Shown here: piece after piece, positions 17,129 to 26,692 of the stretch | Position numbering within the stretch: the first letter of the stretch is position 1 | Layout of the letters: each line of letters begins with the position of its first letter | Assembly: GCF_002877365.1 (NCBI RefSeq) | Contig: NZ_MCWZ01000003.1 | Location: 20,433-77,918, forward strand | DNA length: 57,486 nt | Direction of reading: 5' to 3' | Source of the DNA: Vibrio sp. 10N.261.55.A7 | Lineage (GTDB): Bacteria > Pseudomonadota > Gammaproteobacteria > Enterobacterales > Vibrionaceae | Position numbers and translations under genes: made by a program | The notes under the pieces: generated by a model | Told to the model about the DNA's origin: nothing | Database searches by the model: none | Seen by the model: the letters and a program-made list of their open reading frames with translations, nothing else

Positions 17129-18283
17129 CTAGGTAACCACAACACTAAATTGATCGTCACTTCTAGCGAAACTCCTTATAAGGGATATTCCTGAACCAAA
17201 AACAATTCCAAATATAGCACCTAATAAAACGAGAAGTGTACGCTTTGGTTTATCTCTATACTCAGGTTCTTGAGGCTCCTCTAAATAGCGAAAAGTTCCA
17301 AATTGAACTGTTCTATTGATTTGAGTGCTACTTAATAGATCTAGCTTTGAATTGATCTGTTGGATTCTTGGTTCTATCACACTCAAATTATTAACTTTTT
17401 TTAACGCTTCAATTTTTGCTTCCAAAGCTTTGCTGCCCAAACTTATAGAAAAGAGTTCATTATCTCCTGAACTTTGATATGGATGGATCACATTGGCTGC
17501 TTCTGCTATCTTCAAGGCGTACTCTGCTCTGCGCGTTTCGACTTCAAGCTTTTGTTTAGCATGAAGACCAAGAACAGATTTTTTCTGTAATAATTCATTC
17601 TTTTTACTAGTAATATTTGCCTGTAAATTCAACAGAAGATCCTGCTGAATAACTTGCGAGATGAACGATATATAATCCTGGAGCATTTTATAACTATCTA
17701 GCTTGGTTGTTGCTTGCATTGATAGATCATAAATAAACTCCTCTGTCTTATCTGCCTTTCTTGCGCTCAAACGACTGAACCATTTATTATATAAATGAGT
17801 GGTTACATTCTCCTGGCCACCAGATTTTTTGATATCTAGATTAGACTTAAATTCTTGAAAGACTTGATTATTTTCCAAAAATGTTCTTTTATTCTTATTT
17901 GAGTTAAAAGCTGTAATGAATCCCTTGAAAAGAGCTTCTCGATCTACTAAGTCATCCAAATTCTCTCCAACAAGAACCGTGCCATCTTCTTGATATAGAT
18001 CAAACACAGGCTGAAATTGCTTCACTTGCAATTGATATTGAGAGTAATCTTGAGCTTGGGGTAGTGTTACTTTTGCATTACTACTCCACCACTCTTGGGC
18101 GAATAGTGTATACAAGATGGTACTCAATGCGAATATCATTGTAGTGACCAAAATAATGTACTTTCCCTGCCACAGCACTTCAAGTAATTCTCGAAGACCC
18201 ATAGGTTCTCTAATTGGCCTGTTATAGCCATTGGGTATATCAGGAAATTCATTTGATGTATGGTTTGACGAGGGATGAGTCAC
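17129..18283 (-). CDS. wzz: O-antigen/capsule chain-length determinant, Wzz/FepE type
   Basis: The 384-residue protein has the Wzz layout: an N-terminal cytoplasmic stretch, a first membrane helix in KYIILVTTMIFALSTILYTLF (about residues 40-60), a large periplasmic part with long helices, and a second helix in TLLVLLGAIFGIVFGSGISLI near residues 349-369. The helix is preceded by the proline-rich EEPQEPEYRDKPKR motif. It sets the modal length of the Wzy product. The start is GTG at 18283 with AAGGAAACACA upstream. It is first in the operon, 35 bases after an ops element. No tyrosine-kinase domain follows, so it is a Wzz rather than a Wzc. Confidence 0.92.
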   Translation of the reverse strand: MTHPSSNHTSNEFPDIPNGYNRPIREPMGLRELLEVLWQGKYIILVTTMIFALSTILYTLFAQEWWSSNAKVTLPQAQDYSQYQLQVKQFQPVFDLYQEDGTVLVGENLDDLVDREALFKGFITAFNSNKNKRTFLENNQVFQEFKSNLDIKKSGGQENVTTHLYNKWFSRLSARKADKTEEFIYDLSMQATTKLDSYKMLQDYISFISQVIQQDLLLNLQANITSKKNELLQKKSVLGLHAKQKLEVETRRAEYALKIAEAANVIHPYQSSGDNELFSISLGSKALEAKIEALKKVNNLSVIEPRIQQINSKLDLLSSTQINRTVQFGTFRYLEEPQEPEYRDKPKRTLLVLLGAIFGIVFGSGISLIRSFARSDDQFSVVVT

Positions 18284-18318
18284 TGTGTTTCCTTACTTAG
18301 TCTAATGGTTTTCATTAC

Positions 18319-18330
18319 CACGCTACCGCC
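18319..18330 (-). promoter_or_regulatory. ops element (RfaH recruitment site)
   Basis: On the minus strand the sequence reads GGCGGTAGCGTG, matching the E. coli ops element base for base. It lies in the untranslated leader of wzz, 35 bases before the GTG start. RNA polymerase pauses at ops and loads RfaH, which suppresses termination across long polysaccharide operons. A short dyad TTAGG/CCTAA (18331-18347) lies immediately upstream, as part of a JUMPstart-like leader. It predicts RfaH dependence for the whole minus-strand operon from wzz through wzy. Confidence 0.88.
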
Positions 18331-18564
18331 CTTAGGTCTGACTCCTAAAAGCAAATAAAACTATGAATTTTATAGTTCTCTACGAACATCTATCAGATAG
18401 TTAAATGCTATTTTCTAAAACAAGAAAAAGTGCATTGTAGCTCAAATCCAACCGCTAGGCGATAGTCCGTTGGCACTCGAACTTAGCACGCTATCACACT
18501 CTCTGCTAGCGCCTAATCTTACTCGTTGATATACTAACTCAAAGTATCAAATTATCGGTAAACT

Positions 18565-19506
18565 ATGATCATAGTAACTGGCGGCGCTGGCATGATTGGC
18601 AGCAACATTGTCAAATCACTTAACGAACAAGGTATTAATGACATACTAATTGTCGATAACCTTAAGAATGGTAGAAAGTTTCAAAATCTAGCCGACCTTG
18701 ACATCACTGACTACATGGATCGTGATGATTTCCTAGTTCAAATCATGTCAGGTGAGAATTTCGGTCCAATAGAAGCAATTTTTCACCAAGGTGCCTGCTC
18801 TGCCACCACGGAGTGGGATGGTAAATATATGATGCTCAATAATTATGAGTATTCTAAAGAGCTTCTGCACTACTGTTTAGAACGCGAAATCCCGTTTCTT
18901 TACGCTTCTTCAGCTGCGACTTACGGTGAGACAAGCACCTTCATTGAAGAAAAACAATACGAAGGTGCACTTAACGTCTACGGCTATTCGAAACAACAGT
19001 TTGATAACTATCTACGTCGACTATGGATAGATGCCGAAGAACATGGTGAAAAACTATCGCAAGTAACCGGCTTTAGATATTTCAACGTTTATGGGCCTCG
19101 TGAGCAACATAAAGGCTCAATGGCATCAGTAGCATTTCATCTAAACAATCAGATGAATGCGGGAGAAAACCCTAAGTTGTTTTCAGGAAGTGAAACGTTT
19201 AAGCGAGATTTTATTTACGTTGGTGATGTTGCAGCAGTCAATCTAGAGTTTTTGCAAAATGGTCAGTCTGGCATCTTTAACTTAGGTACTGGTAATGCCG
19301 AGTCTTTTGAAGCGGTCGCTAAAGCCGTAATTGACTACCATGGTAAAGGTGAAGTAGAGACCATTCCGTTCCCAGAGCATTTAAAGGGTACATACCAAGA
19401 GTTTACTCAAGCTGATTTAACCAAACTACGGGCAGCCGGCTGCAATCACCAGTTTAAAACTGTTGCTGAAGGTGTGGCTGAGTATATGGCTTCCATCAAC
19501 AAATAA
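18565..19506 (+). CDS. hldD: ADP-L-glycero-D-manno-heptose 6-epimerase
   Basis: The 313-residue short-chain dehydrogenase/reductase begins [18 protein letters not shown] (GxxGxxG NAD(P)-binding loop). It has the YGYSKQQFD motif holding the catalytic Tyr and Lys around residue 140, and [20 protein letters not shown], diagnostic of HldD (GmhD/RfaD). It epimerises ADP-D,D-heptose to ADP-L,D-heptose for the LPS inner core. It is divergent from wzz, and in Vibrio this gene marks one border of the O/K-antigen locus. The 281-base divergent region 18284-18564 holds the ops leader; I could not pick out a confident hldD promoter. Confidence 0.96.
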   Translation: MIIVTGGAGMIGSNIVKSLNEQGINDILIVDNLKNGRKFQNLADLDITDYMDRDDFLVQIMSGENFGPIEAIFHQGACSATTEWDGKYMMLNNYEYSKELLHYCLEREIPFLYASSAATYGETSTFIEEKQYEGALNVYGYSKQQFDNYLRRLWIDAEEHGEKLSQVTGFRYFNVYGPREQHKGSMASVAFHLNNQMNAGENPKLFSGSETFKRDFIYVGDVAAVNLEFLQNGQSGIFNLGTGNAESFEAVAKAVIDYHGKGEVETIPFPEHLKGTYQEFTQADLTKLRAAGCNHQFKTVAEGVAEYMASINK

Positions 19507-19602
19507 CTCTCCCAAAAGTAAACTTAATTTGCGGTCATTAAGCCAAGGGTTTATCTTATATCCCTTGACTTTTTCTATTTTACGCCCTTTAAAGGTTTTT
19601 CT

Positions 19603-20559
19603 GTGACTCAAGAACGTAACGACTACGATCCCAAAGCATACAACCCGACATTTAAGAGAGAGTTTCTTACTCCAATGCACTGGGGAACTTGGTTGGGTTT
19701 ACTTGTTGGTTTACCTTTTACATTACTCCCAAATTCTATCCGTGTATCTTTAGCTCGCTTCGCAGCAAAAAAAATGTGTGCAAAAAGAAAAGGCTCCATT
19801 CAAAAAGCGAGAATAAACTTAGCCCTCTGCTTCCCGAAAAAAAATGAGTATGAGAGAGAGGTTATTTTAGAAAAATGCTTAACGACTGCTGGTGCATTTC
19901 TTATTGGCTTTCCAGCTATTAGTTTGAGAAGCAAAAAGTGGCTAAAGCGCAACTCATCCATAGTAGGGCTTGAACACCTTCAAAAGCTACAAGAAGATAA
20001 CCAAAATGCCATTTTACTCGTGCCACACTCATGGTGCATTGATATTCCAGCCATCTTACTCGCTTCCACAGGGCTACCAGTATCAGCAATGGCTAACAGC
20101 CAAAAAAACCCTCTAACAGACTGGCTAATGCACAAGCAACGAGTTCAATATGGTGGTCGTGTTTATGATCGAAGTGGTGGTATCAAACCATTTATCAAGT
20201 CAGTGAAAGACGGGTATTTAGGTTACTACCTGCCAGATCAAGATCACGGACCAGAACAGAGCGTATTTGTAGACTTCTTTGGAACTGAAAAAGCAACCCT
20301 CCCAGGTTTGGGGAAGCTCGCTAAAGTGAGCCGAGCAAAGATAGTGCCTACCTTTGCGAGTTACAATATTGATACGGGTAAATATGAAATTGAGATCAAG
20401 GCCCCTATCGACGACCTTTCAGGTGATGAATACCTAGATGCAAGAGTAATGAATGAAGTCGTTGAAGGTTTTGTAAGGCCTAAACCTGAACAATATATGT
20501 GGATTCTAAAACTGCTAAAAACTCGCCGTAATGGTGTAGACCCATATATTGGTTATTAG
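19603..20559 (+). CDS. lpxM: Lipid A late acyltransferase, LpxM (MsbB)-like
   Basis: The 318-residue protein has an N-terminal membrane helix (WGTWLGLLVGLPFTLLPNSI) and the catalytic H-x4-D motif in VPHSWCIDIPAIL, which resembles E. coli LpxM (HGWAVDIPAML) more than LpxL. Further shared blocks are YYLPDQDHGPEQSVFVDFFG and PEQYMWILKLLKTR. It adds a secondary acyl chain to lipid A at the inner membrane. The start is GTG at 19603 after AAAGGT. In V. cholerae one such enzyme (LpxN) adds a hydroxylated chain; I cannot tell LpxM from LpxN here. It follows hldD by 96 bases on the same strand. Confidence 0.85.
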   Translation: MTQERNDYDPKAYNPTFKREFLTPMHWGTWLGLLVGLPFTLLPNSIRVSLARFAAKKMCAKRKGSIQKARINLALCFPKKNEYEREVILEKCLTTAGAFLIGFPAISLRSKKWLKRNSSIVGLEHLQKLQEDNQNAILLVPHSWCIDIPAILLASTGLPVSAMANSQKNPLTDWLMHKQRVQYGGRVYDRSGGIKPFIKSVKDGYLGYYLPDQDHGPEQSVFVDFFGTEKATLPGLGKLAKVSRAKIVPTFASYNIDTGKYEIEIKAPIDDLSGDEYLDARVMNEVVEGFVRPKPEQYMWILKLLKTRRNGVDPYIGY

Positions 20560-20578
20560 TCTATGCCAAAAAATGTAA

Positions 20579-20601
20579 AGCCACTAAAATACTAAGTGGC
20601 T
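20579..20601. terminator. Stem-loop between convergent lpxM and GT4 genes
   Basis: AGCCACT and AGTGGCT form a 7-bp stem with a 9-base loop between the two convergent stop codons. There is no clear U-run on either strand, so termination is uncertain. Confidence 0.4.
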
Positions 20602-20611
20602 ATGTACTAAT

Positions 20612-21580
20612 TTAGTTATGGTAAGGCAATCTCTTGAAATCTTTAATGATGCTTCCCAAATTTAAGTTGAGCTGCTCACCATTAGCGACAGATTGATATT
20701 TAGCAACATAAGCTTTAGCCATAGCATCAGCATTGAACACGTCTTGTGCGTATTCATGACATCGCTTATTGCTAAATACCTTTGCGTTTGAGACTGCACT
20801 GACTAACTCAGATTCATTCACCGATAATAAACCGACATCCTCATTTACTAGTTCAGGAAGAGAACCGTAAGGTGTTGCAAATACAGGACAACCAAAGTAG
20901 AGACTTTCCGTGATTGCTAGACCAAAAGGTTCATGCCAAGTGACTGGAAACACTAACCCTTTTGATTGAGTCATAATCTTCGATTTAACTCTATCATCAA
21001 CCATACCTAAGAAACTCACATGCCTATCTAGTGTCAATCTAAAGCCCATTTTCAGATTTAATCGATGTCCACCTAAAACATCTAACTTCTGCCTAGCTTT
21101 TCTAGTGATGTCTATCGCCCCTTGAACATTCTTCACTCTCCAAGCCGCTTTTCCTAAGAAGTGAAATCGCTCTCGTACTGACGTAAAATTAGGCTTTAAA
21201 TAGTTGTCCCAGTTAAGACCATTATAAACAAAAGCTTCTGCACCATGATTCTTCGCATGCTGTGATGACACAAACACAGTATTAGGGTTGATTGGCCCGT
21301 TGGAGTTTCCATGCTGTGTGATCATATAAGGCGCTGAGATTTCTTCAAACTTTGAGTGAAAGTGGACGACATCAATATCTTGAGGTATCTGGGCTTCAAC
21401 TGGCACATTTGGCTGATACTCAATAACTCTCGCCCACTCACATTGCGTTCCCTTCCCTGCGAGCAACGTCATTTTATGCCCCCCTAAATGCAGAGCATAA
21501 ACTAAGTCCCAAATAACACGCTCAGTACCACCATAATTTCTTACAGGAAGAGTGGCATGAGTAAACATTAAAATATTCAT
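20612..21580 (-). CDS. LPS-core glycosyltransferase, GT4 family
   Basis: The 322-residue GT-B enzyme opens MNILMFTHATLPVRNYGGTERVIWDL, the N-terminal strand and loop of GT4. It has the C-terminal E-x7-E motif in PVTWHEPFGLAITESLYFGCPVFATPYGSLPELV near residues 215-245. It sits six bases downstream of coaD in a minus-strand run with two heptosyltransferase-like genes, a setting in which Vibrio carries core-oligosaccharide (wav) transferases. It probably adds a hexose to the core. The exact sugar is not readable. Confidence 0.85.
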   Translation of the reverse strand: MNILMFTHATLPVRNYGGTERVIWDLVYALHLGGHKMTLLAGKGTQCEWARVIEYQPNVPVEAQIPQDIDVVHFHSKFEEISAPYMITQHGNSNGPINPNTVFVSSQHAKNHGAEAFVYNGLNWDNYLKPNFTSVRERFHFLGKAAWRVKNVQGAIDITRKARQKLDVLGGHRLNLKMGFRLTLDRHVSFLGMVDDRVKSKIMTQSKGLVFPVTWHEPFGLAITESLYFGCPVFATPYGSLPELVNEDVGLLSVNESELVSAVSNAKVFSNKRCHEYAQDVFNADAMAKAYVAKYQSVANGEQLNLNLGSIIKDFKRLPYHN

Positions 21581-21586
21581 ATTTGA

Positions 21587-22075
21587 TTAGGCTTTATGTG
21601 AATTAACTTTGTTGATAACAGCTTTATGCACACAGTCGGGAACGAACTGCTGTATCTCCCCCCCATGAATTGCAACCTCTCGAACCAGTGTTGAAGATAA
21701 AAAAGCAAACTCTTCAGAGGGTGTTAGGAAAAGGCTCTCGAGTTCTGGCTTCAATCTACGGTACATAGTGGTCAAACCAAACTCGTATTCAAAATCCATA
21801 GTAGTCCTTAACCCGCGCACAAGAATTGTAGCGTTTTGTACTGTCGCAAAATCAACGAGTAAACCACTGAACCCATCAACAGAGACATTGGAGAGTCCTT
21901 TTACCGTTTCTCGTAATAAATTGACCCGCTCATCTAAGCTAAATAGTGTATTTTTACTTGGGCTTGCCGCCACACCTATCACAAGGTGGTCAAACATGCT
22001 GGCAGCACGCTTAATCAGATCATAGTGCCCGTTAGTTACTGGATCGAATGTGCCTGGGTAAACAGCAATACGCAT
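21587..22075 (-). CDS. coaD: Phosphopantetheine adenylyltransferase
   Basis: The 162-residue protein begins [25 protein letters not shown], with the TFDPxTNGH nucleotidyltransferase motif (HxGH equivalent), and has the ISSTLVRE-type motif as [14 protein letters not shown] near residues 127-140. It makes dephospho-CoA from 4'-phosphopantetheine and ATP. CoaD embedded among LPS-core genes is a long-known gammaproteobacterial arrangement (formerly kdtB next to kdtA). Confidence 0.97.
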   Translation of the reverse strand: MRIAVYPGTFDPVTNGHYDLIKRAASMFDHLVIGVAASPSKNTLFSLDERVNLLRETVKGLSNVSVDGFSGLLVDFATVQNATILVRGLRTTMDFEYEFGLTTMYRRLKPELESLFLTPSEEFAFLSSTLVREVAIHGGEIQQFVPDCVHKAVINKVNSHKA

Positions 22076-22121
22076 AAGTGTCCTTCATTATTTCAAAAGC
22101 AATAATTAAATATTCAGTTAG

Positions 22122-23168
22122 CTACGAAGTAAGCTTACTCAACACTCGTTCAAGTTGTGCAATGACTGCTTTGCACTCTATTCTTTGCATCAAATCATGC
22201 CCCTTAGCACGCGCTCCCCATTTAAGTTCTTCCACGGGTTTCTTATGCTGCTCTGCTGCAATCTCTTCATATACCGAGACAGTTGTTTCTAAGCTATTAT
22301 AAGGCCCTGTTCTTTTAGGGTTACTATGAGCATACAAACCTATAACTGGTGTGCCTTGAGTGGTTGCAATATGAGCGGGCCCTGAATCAGGTGCTATCAC
22401 AGCTTTCGCTAGTTTTAGAACTGCAGTTAACTGTTTAAGGGATGTTTGACCAACTAAATTTACTGGCGGAAACTTCATAGCCATTTCAATATTTTCAGCC
22501 AGTTTTTTCTCTCGCTCAGTAGGAGCTCCGCAAAGAACGACCTTCACACCTAGTTGATATGCGCGATCAGCAACGGCCGCATAGCGTTCAACTAACCAGT
22601 TTCTTTCATCTTTACTGGCGGCTGGACTGATCACAATATAAGGGGTTTTAACAAGCTCACGAGCTAAAGCAACATCTTGCTCAGTAAGCGGGATTGACCA
22701 AGTAGGTTTTTGTTGAGAGCAGCCTAAGAAACGAGCAAATTGAGAAAAGTTATCTAACACATGTAGGGTAGATGAATTTGGTAGTTTTCTATTAGTAAAT
22801 AGCCACTGCCCCTCTTTAGCGCGAGACCATTGAAATCCAAGCTTAACCTTAGCTTTAATCCCAACAGTTAATAAGCTCGCTCGCAGGGCAACTTGCATGT
22901 GCAATAAGTAGTCGAATTTCTGATGTTTTAATTCGCGCCATACTTTTTGCATACCTTTGAAACCAAGCTTTTTGTCAAAGGTTATAACTTTTATCCCCGG
23001 TAAATCTCCTAGTAGTTGCGCTTCAATCTTTCCCATTACCCAAGTAATTTGGCATTCAGGATAAGTTGATTGAATCTGCTGTACAACAGAAAGGGCATGG
23101 CACACATCGCCAATAGCAGAGAGGCGAAGAATGCAAATAGAGCCTGGCTCAATTCTACTAGCAGTCAT
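22122..23168 (-). CDS. LPS heptosyltransferase family protein (GT9), WaaC-like
   Basis: The roughly 348-residue GT9 protein begins GSICILRLSAIGDVCHALSVVQQI, the ADP-heptose transferase opening (L-x-A-I-G-D). It has the donor-binding VISPAASKDERNWLVERYA and the C-terminal APDSGPAHIATTQGTPVIGLYAHSNPKRTGPY motif. The SNPKRTGPY end and this spacing resemble heptosyltransferase I. An alternative GTG start lies three codons upstream (23177); I prefer ATG at 23168. It overlaps the next GT9 gene by 11 bases. WaaF is found separately at 28003, so this gene may be heptosyltransferase I or an additional core heptosyltransferase. Confidence 0.85.
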   Translation of the reverse strand: MTASRIEPGSICILRLSAIGDVCHALSVVQQIQSTYPECQITWVMGKIEAQLLGDLPGIKVITFDKKLGFKGMQKVWRELKHQKFDYLLHMQVALRASLLTVGIKAKVKLGFQWSRAKEGQWLFTNRKLPNSSTLHVLDNFSQFARFLGCSQQKPTWSIPLTEQDVALARELVKTPYIVISPAASKDERNWLVERYAAVADRAYQLGVKVVLCGAPTEREKKLAENIEMAMKFPPVNLVGQTSLKQLTAVLKLAKAVIAPDSGPAHIATTQGTPVIGLYAHSNPKRTGPYNSLETTVSVYEEIAAEQHKKPVEELKWGARAKGHDLMQRIECKAVIAQLERVLSKLTS

Positions 23169-24261
23169 GTTCAACACTTAGGGGCATCATCTCTTTTACT
23201 GCTTCCAAAACAAGTTTAGGTTGAATATCAACGAGACAGGGGGAGTGTAAATCATTACTAATAGCGCACTTGTTTTTATAACAAGGAACACAGTTTCGCT
23301 CTGATTGAATAAGTTTCACATTCTTAACTCGCTGTGATTTGACTGCGTTGTAATACAAATTGCTGTGTATATCTATTGGTTGTTCATAAGGCCAAGGAGA
23401 CCACATACTTGCAGGGGCTACACTGATAATTGAAACTATCGGAATATTGTACCCCGATGCTAAATGTCCAGGACCACTATCTGGCCCAATAAACCCACAA
23501 CTCCCCTTTATCAACTTGGACGTTTGTGCCAAAGACAACTCTGCCAGCATGCTATGCAAACGTTCCGATTTAGGTATCCCTTTTATTATATCGCTAACAA
23601 TGGTTTGGTCTCGTTCTAGGGCAGCACCAGTAAGCACTACGTGGTACCCCTCTTGAAGTAGGTGCTGTATTAACTCAACCCAATATAAAATCGGCCATTG
23701 CTTCAAACTGTTTGAAGAAGGTGCATGAACCACTAAATAGTCCTTCGGCAAGCTTTTCTCTAGATCGATCGGTAAAGGTTCTTCAGGGGACACCAAATGA
23801 GGTACAGCGTCCACACCTATCAGACTCAATATACGGGCAGCACGGCTCATCTTATGCTCAAATCGATTTTGTTCTTCGATATGTTGAGAATAAACGCATT
23901 TTTTAAGCCATGCTGTACTGTGCGAATTTTCAATAGCACCAATTCTTTTTTTACCAAAAACCAAACCATAAATAGCGGTGCGATCATTAAGCATTTCATT
24001 AACGACCAAATCATAACGACCATTCTCTTTTAATAGTCGGTAGTAATCATTGAGCGATGGGCGTCCAGGCATTACAACTAAGTTATCGACGTCTGGGTTC
24101 GTACCAAATACCATCTCTCCTCTCGCATTGACTAAAACATCAATCTGAGCTTGAGGAAATGCTTCTCGAAGGCTTCGAGTAAATACAGAAATCAATAAAC
24201 TATCACCAATACAGTGAGTAGCAATAACTAATATCTTTTGATAGCGATATGAATAACTCAT
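23158..24261 (-). CDS. LPS heptosyltransferase family protein (GT9)
   Basis: About 367 residues. It opens YQKILVIATHCIGDSLLISVFTRSL, has VVHAPSSNSLKQWPILYWVELI in the donor region, and GFIGPDSGPGHLASGYNIPIVSIISV toward the C-terminus. A C-terminal run of cysteines (NCVPCYKNKCAI) resembles the CxxC-containing tail of WaaF/WaaQ-like GT9 enzymes. The ATG at 24261 gives the conserved start; an in-frame ATG at 24312 would add 17 residues and lies only 20 bases from the divergent kdkA start. Together with the downstream GT9 gene it probably extends the heptose region. Which heptose it adds is unknown. Confidence 0.8.
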   Translation of the reverse strand: MSYSYRYQKILVIATHCIGDSLLISVFTRSLREAFPQAQIDVLVNARGEMVFGTNPDVDNLVVMPGRPSLNDYYRLLKENGRYDLVVNEMLNDRTAIYGLVFGKKRIGAIENSHSTAWLKKCVYSQHIEEQNRFEHKMSRAARILSLIGVDAVPHLVSPEEPLPIDLEKSLPKDYLVVHAPSSNSLKQWPILYWVELIQHLLQEGYHVVLTGAALERDQTIVSDIIKGIPKSERLHSMLAELSLAQTSKLIKGSCGFIGPDSGPGHLASGYNIPIVSIISVAPASMWSPWPYEQPIDIHSNLYYNAVKSQRVKNVKLIQSERNCVPCYKNKCAISNDLHSPCLVDIQPKLVLEAVKEMMPLSVEHDC

Positions 24262-24332
24262 TAATTCAGTACGTGTTTGATATACTATTTTGCTTAGTAT
24301 GCCACAAACCATCCATTTCGAGACAGTGATTC

Positions 24333-25049
24333 ATGTTTACATCCAAGCAAATCAAAAATACGACTTATTGGTATAACTCGACTTTACTCACTGAAGATGT
24401 TGAACTCGTATTTAGTGTTGAGTACTGGAGAGATAAAAATGCCATCATCGGTAGCGCTCAAGGTCGTGGGACAACCTGGTTTGTAAAAGGAAACACCGGC
24501 GAATTTGCACTGAGGCATTACCACCGTGGAGGACTATTTGGTAAGTTAGTCAAAGATAGCTACTGGTTTGCTGGATTAGAAAATACCCGTGCTTATCAAG
24601 AACTGTTGCTTCTAAAAACACTGACAGAAAATCATGTCAATGTCCCTACCCCCATTGCTGCGAAGGTAGAAAGGTGCGGTAGTTTTTATAAGGCAGACAT
24701 CTTAGTTGAGAAACTAGACAATGCTAAAGATTTAGTCTCGATACTCAATACTCAAAAACTATCGAAAGTGCAGCTCCTAACTATAGGTAAAGAAATTCGT
24801 AAAATGCATGAGATTGGTGTAAATCACACGGACCTAAATATACACAACATACTAATTAATAATAACAAGGTTTGGATTATCGATTTTGATAAATGTCGAC
24901 AGCAAGATGGAAACGAATGGAAGCAGGACAACCTAGATCGATTGGAGCGCTCATTTGCAAAAGAGGTTCGGTTAGGCGAAATTAATGCTGCAGACTTCTG
25001 TTTTCAAGAGATAGAAAAAGGGTACCAAAATGCACCCTTAAGTCGTTAA
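24333..25049 (+). CDS. kdkA: 3-deoxy-D-manno-octulosonic acid (Kdo) kinase
   Basis: The 238-residue kinase-fold protein has the N-terminal lobe with GRGTTWFVKGNTGEFALRHYHRGG (the lysine-containing strand), the catalytic loop HEIGVNHTDLNIHNIL near residues 163-178 and the metal-binding VWIIDFDKCR. The GGLFGKLVKDSYWF block is typical of KdkA. It phosphorylates a single lipid A-linked Kdo at O4. Vibrio and Haemophilus LPS carry one phosphorylated Kdo, matching the monofunctional-type WaaA setting. It is divergent from the GT9 pair and ends four bases from a convergent gene. Confidence 0.95.
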   Translation: MFTSKQIKNTTYWYNSTLLTEDVELVFSVEYWRDKNAIIGSAQGRGTTWFVKGNTGEFALRHYHRGGLFGKLVKDSYWFAGLENTRAYQELLLLKTLTENHVNVPTPIAAKVERCGSFYKADILVEKLDNAKDLVSILNTQKLSKVQLLTIGKEIRKMHEIGVNHTDLNIHNILINNNKVWIIDFDKCRQQDGNEWKQDNLDRLERSFAKEVRLGEINAADFCFQEIEKGYQNAPLSR

Positions 25050-25053
25050 AACC

Positions 25054-25947
25054 TTACTCTTCTTTCAAGCCAAACAGCTTGCGCAGTTTCTTCTTCTTTT
25101 TGTATATATGGCCGCGAACCACCTCAGCTAGGGGGCGCTTAAAGCTGACTCGTTTTGCTAGGCGTACTTGCTCTTCAAAAGGCTTATTCCCATGCTCTTC
25201 AAAAAATCGCTCTAAAACGATTCTGGCCCAGTCTTTTCTTCCACTTGTTGAGTAGTGGTTCACCCACTCTTTTGCTGGCGTAATCGAAACTTGCCTAGAA
25301 AGAGCTTCAGATAACGCAAATTGCTCTAGAGTATGAGCGAAACACCCTTCCTTGCGTAAGCCTTGAATCAATATATCGGCACGATCGAAAGCTGATATGC
25401 GAGCTCCAGTCATTCCAATCACTGCAGATGCCCACATGACCGAGTCTGAGTTTGTACGATAAACACTGCCATCAGCAAGTTTAATATCCCTATCTCTTAT
25501 TGCGGCATATTCATTATTCTCTGGAAGGGCATTAATGTTCGCTTCTGAGCAAAACAACAGTGCATGCTTATTGGAGATTGAGTCGAAGTACACATTGGTG
25601 GCTTGGGTAAAGTATGTGTCTGTATCGAGAAACAGCAGCTTATCTTCTGCCCCAATATTTAAACACTCACAAAGATACTTTAAGCCCCGATTTTTAATTC
25701 TAAAATGATAAGTATTATTGAGGCTCCACTCTGCTTTTTGAGCGGGAGATATCGAAAACACCTTGATTGGCATATTGACAAAATGTCCAGGTTCTTCAGC
25801 TAAAACAGAAACTTCAGGGCGTACACCACTCTTTCCACTCCAATTAGCTAAAAAGGATAAAATGCAAAATCTTGCACCTTGATAATATGTTTTATCGTTT
25901 CCATAAACTACGAAGGTTAAGTGTGTCCGAGCTAAGTTTGATGTCAT
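25054..25947 (-). CDS. Putative glycosyltransferase with DxD motif (GT8-like), LPS core region
   Basis: About 297 residues from the ATG at 25947, four bases after the preceding GT25 stop; earlier in-frame starts would overlap that gene. Residues 104-113 read LLFLDTDTYF, a DxD motif on a GT-A-type strand, after an N-terminal stretch LTFVVYGNDKTYYQGARFCILSFL that looks like the nucleotide-sugar strand of GT8-like enzymes. A late WVNHYSTSGRKDW segment supplies a candidate metal-binding histidine. The C-terminus is very basic (KKKKKLRKLFG), suited to membrane-surface binding. Assignment to a named core transferase is not possible. Confidence 0.7.
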   Translation of the reverse strand: MTSNLARTHLTFVVYGNDKTYYQGARFCILSFLANWSGKSGVRPEVSVLAEEPGHFVNMPIKVFSISPAQKAEWSLNNTYHFRIKNRGLKYLCECLNIGAEDKLLFLDTDTYFTQATNVYFDSISNKHALLFCSEANINALPENNEYAAIRDRDIKLADGSVYRTNSDSVMWASAVIGMTGARISAFDRADILIQGLRKEGCFAHTLEQFALSEALSRQVSITPAKEWVNHYSTSGRKDWARIVLERFFEEHGNKPFEEQVRLAKRVSFKRPLAEVVRGHIYKKKKKLRKLFGLKEE

Positions 25948-25951
25948 AATC

Positions 25952-26692
25952 TTAGTACTTGTTAGTGTTCTGAAAGAGCGCTTTGTGTTTTTTACTGAGA
26001 TGACTTCGAATATCACGTCTATAAAAGTCTTTAATCGCACTTCTTAATCGTATGTAGAGCCCAGATTTTGCGCCATTCAATTCGCTGGCAAACATACCAT
26101 TCTTACTTCCTTGAGAAACAAGAGGAGGCTGGCACCAAAAAATATTGTAACCCAGCTCAGAACGAACATTCCCAATCAACCCATCGATAGGCGCATCAAT
26201 TGTGTTCGTCTCAATATAAGTCACCATTCTCGTCGCGAAAGATAAATCGTAGACATAGCCTCCACACAGCTTATTTGTTTTACTACGGTAAAGTTGCTGC
26301 TCTGGAACTCTTAAGCTGAATGGTACGGATGTGGCTGCATCTTCAATATTGACAAAATAGTTAGACTCTTCACTCACTTCATCTAAAGCTTCGAGTAACT
26401 CATCCAAGAAGTTTTTTGCTAAGATTGCATCATCTTCAAGCACTAAAACATGAGGTATCTGTTCTTCAACGACCTTCTTCATCACCAAGTAGTGCTTATA
26501 GAAACATGATTTTTCAGGCAACCTTAGTGAATCATTAAAAAACTCATTACGAATTTCATCACTCAAATTATCAATATCGCCACGCAACATGTACTCATAA
26601 TCCGTAATGCCACGCTCAGGCAGGTGTTTATCGATATGCTGTCTGCGCTCTTCATAGCCTTTACTGACATGAATAACAAAAGTTTTGATCAT
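25952..26692 (-). CDS. GT25 family LPS glycosyltransferase
   Basis: The 246-residue protein opens FVIHVSKGYEERRQHIDKHL, the GT25 start (nucleotide-sugar strand followed by ERR). It has LPEKSCFYKHYLVMKKVV and then HVLVLEDDAILAKNFLDEL, where LEDDA supplies the metal-binding acids. It ends in a basic tail. It is a close paralogue of 31243-32001: the first 25 residues differ at only five positions. The start overlaps the waaA stop as ATGA, so the two are coupled. GT25 enzymes usually add Gal or Glc to core heptose. Confidence 0.88.
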   Translation of the reverse strand: MIKTFVIHVSKGYEERRQHIDKHLPERGITDYEYMLRGDIDNLSDEIRNEFFNDSLRLPEKSCFYKHYLVMKKVVEEQIPHVLVLEDDAILAKNFLDELLEALDEVSEESNYFVNIEDAATSVPFSLRVPEQQLYRSKTNKLCGGYVYDLSFATRMVTYIETNTIDAPIDGLIGNVRSELGYNIFWCQPPLVSQGSKNGMFASELNGAKSGLYIRLRSAIKDFYRRDIRSHLSKKHKALFQNTNKY

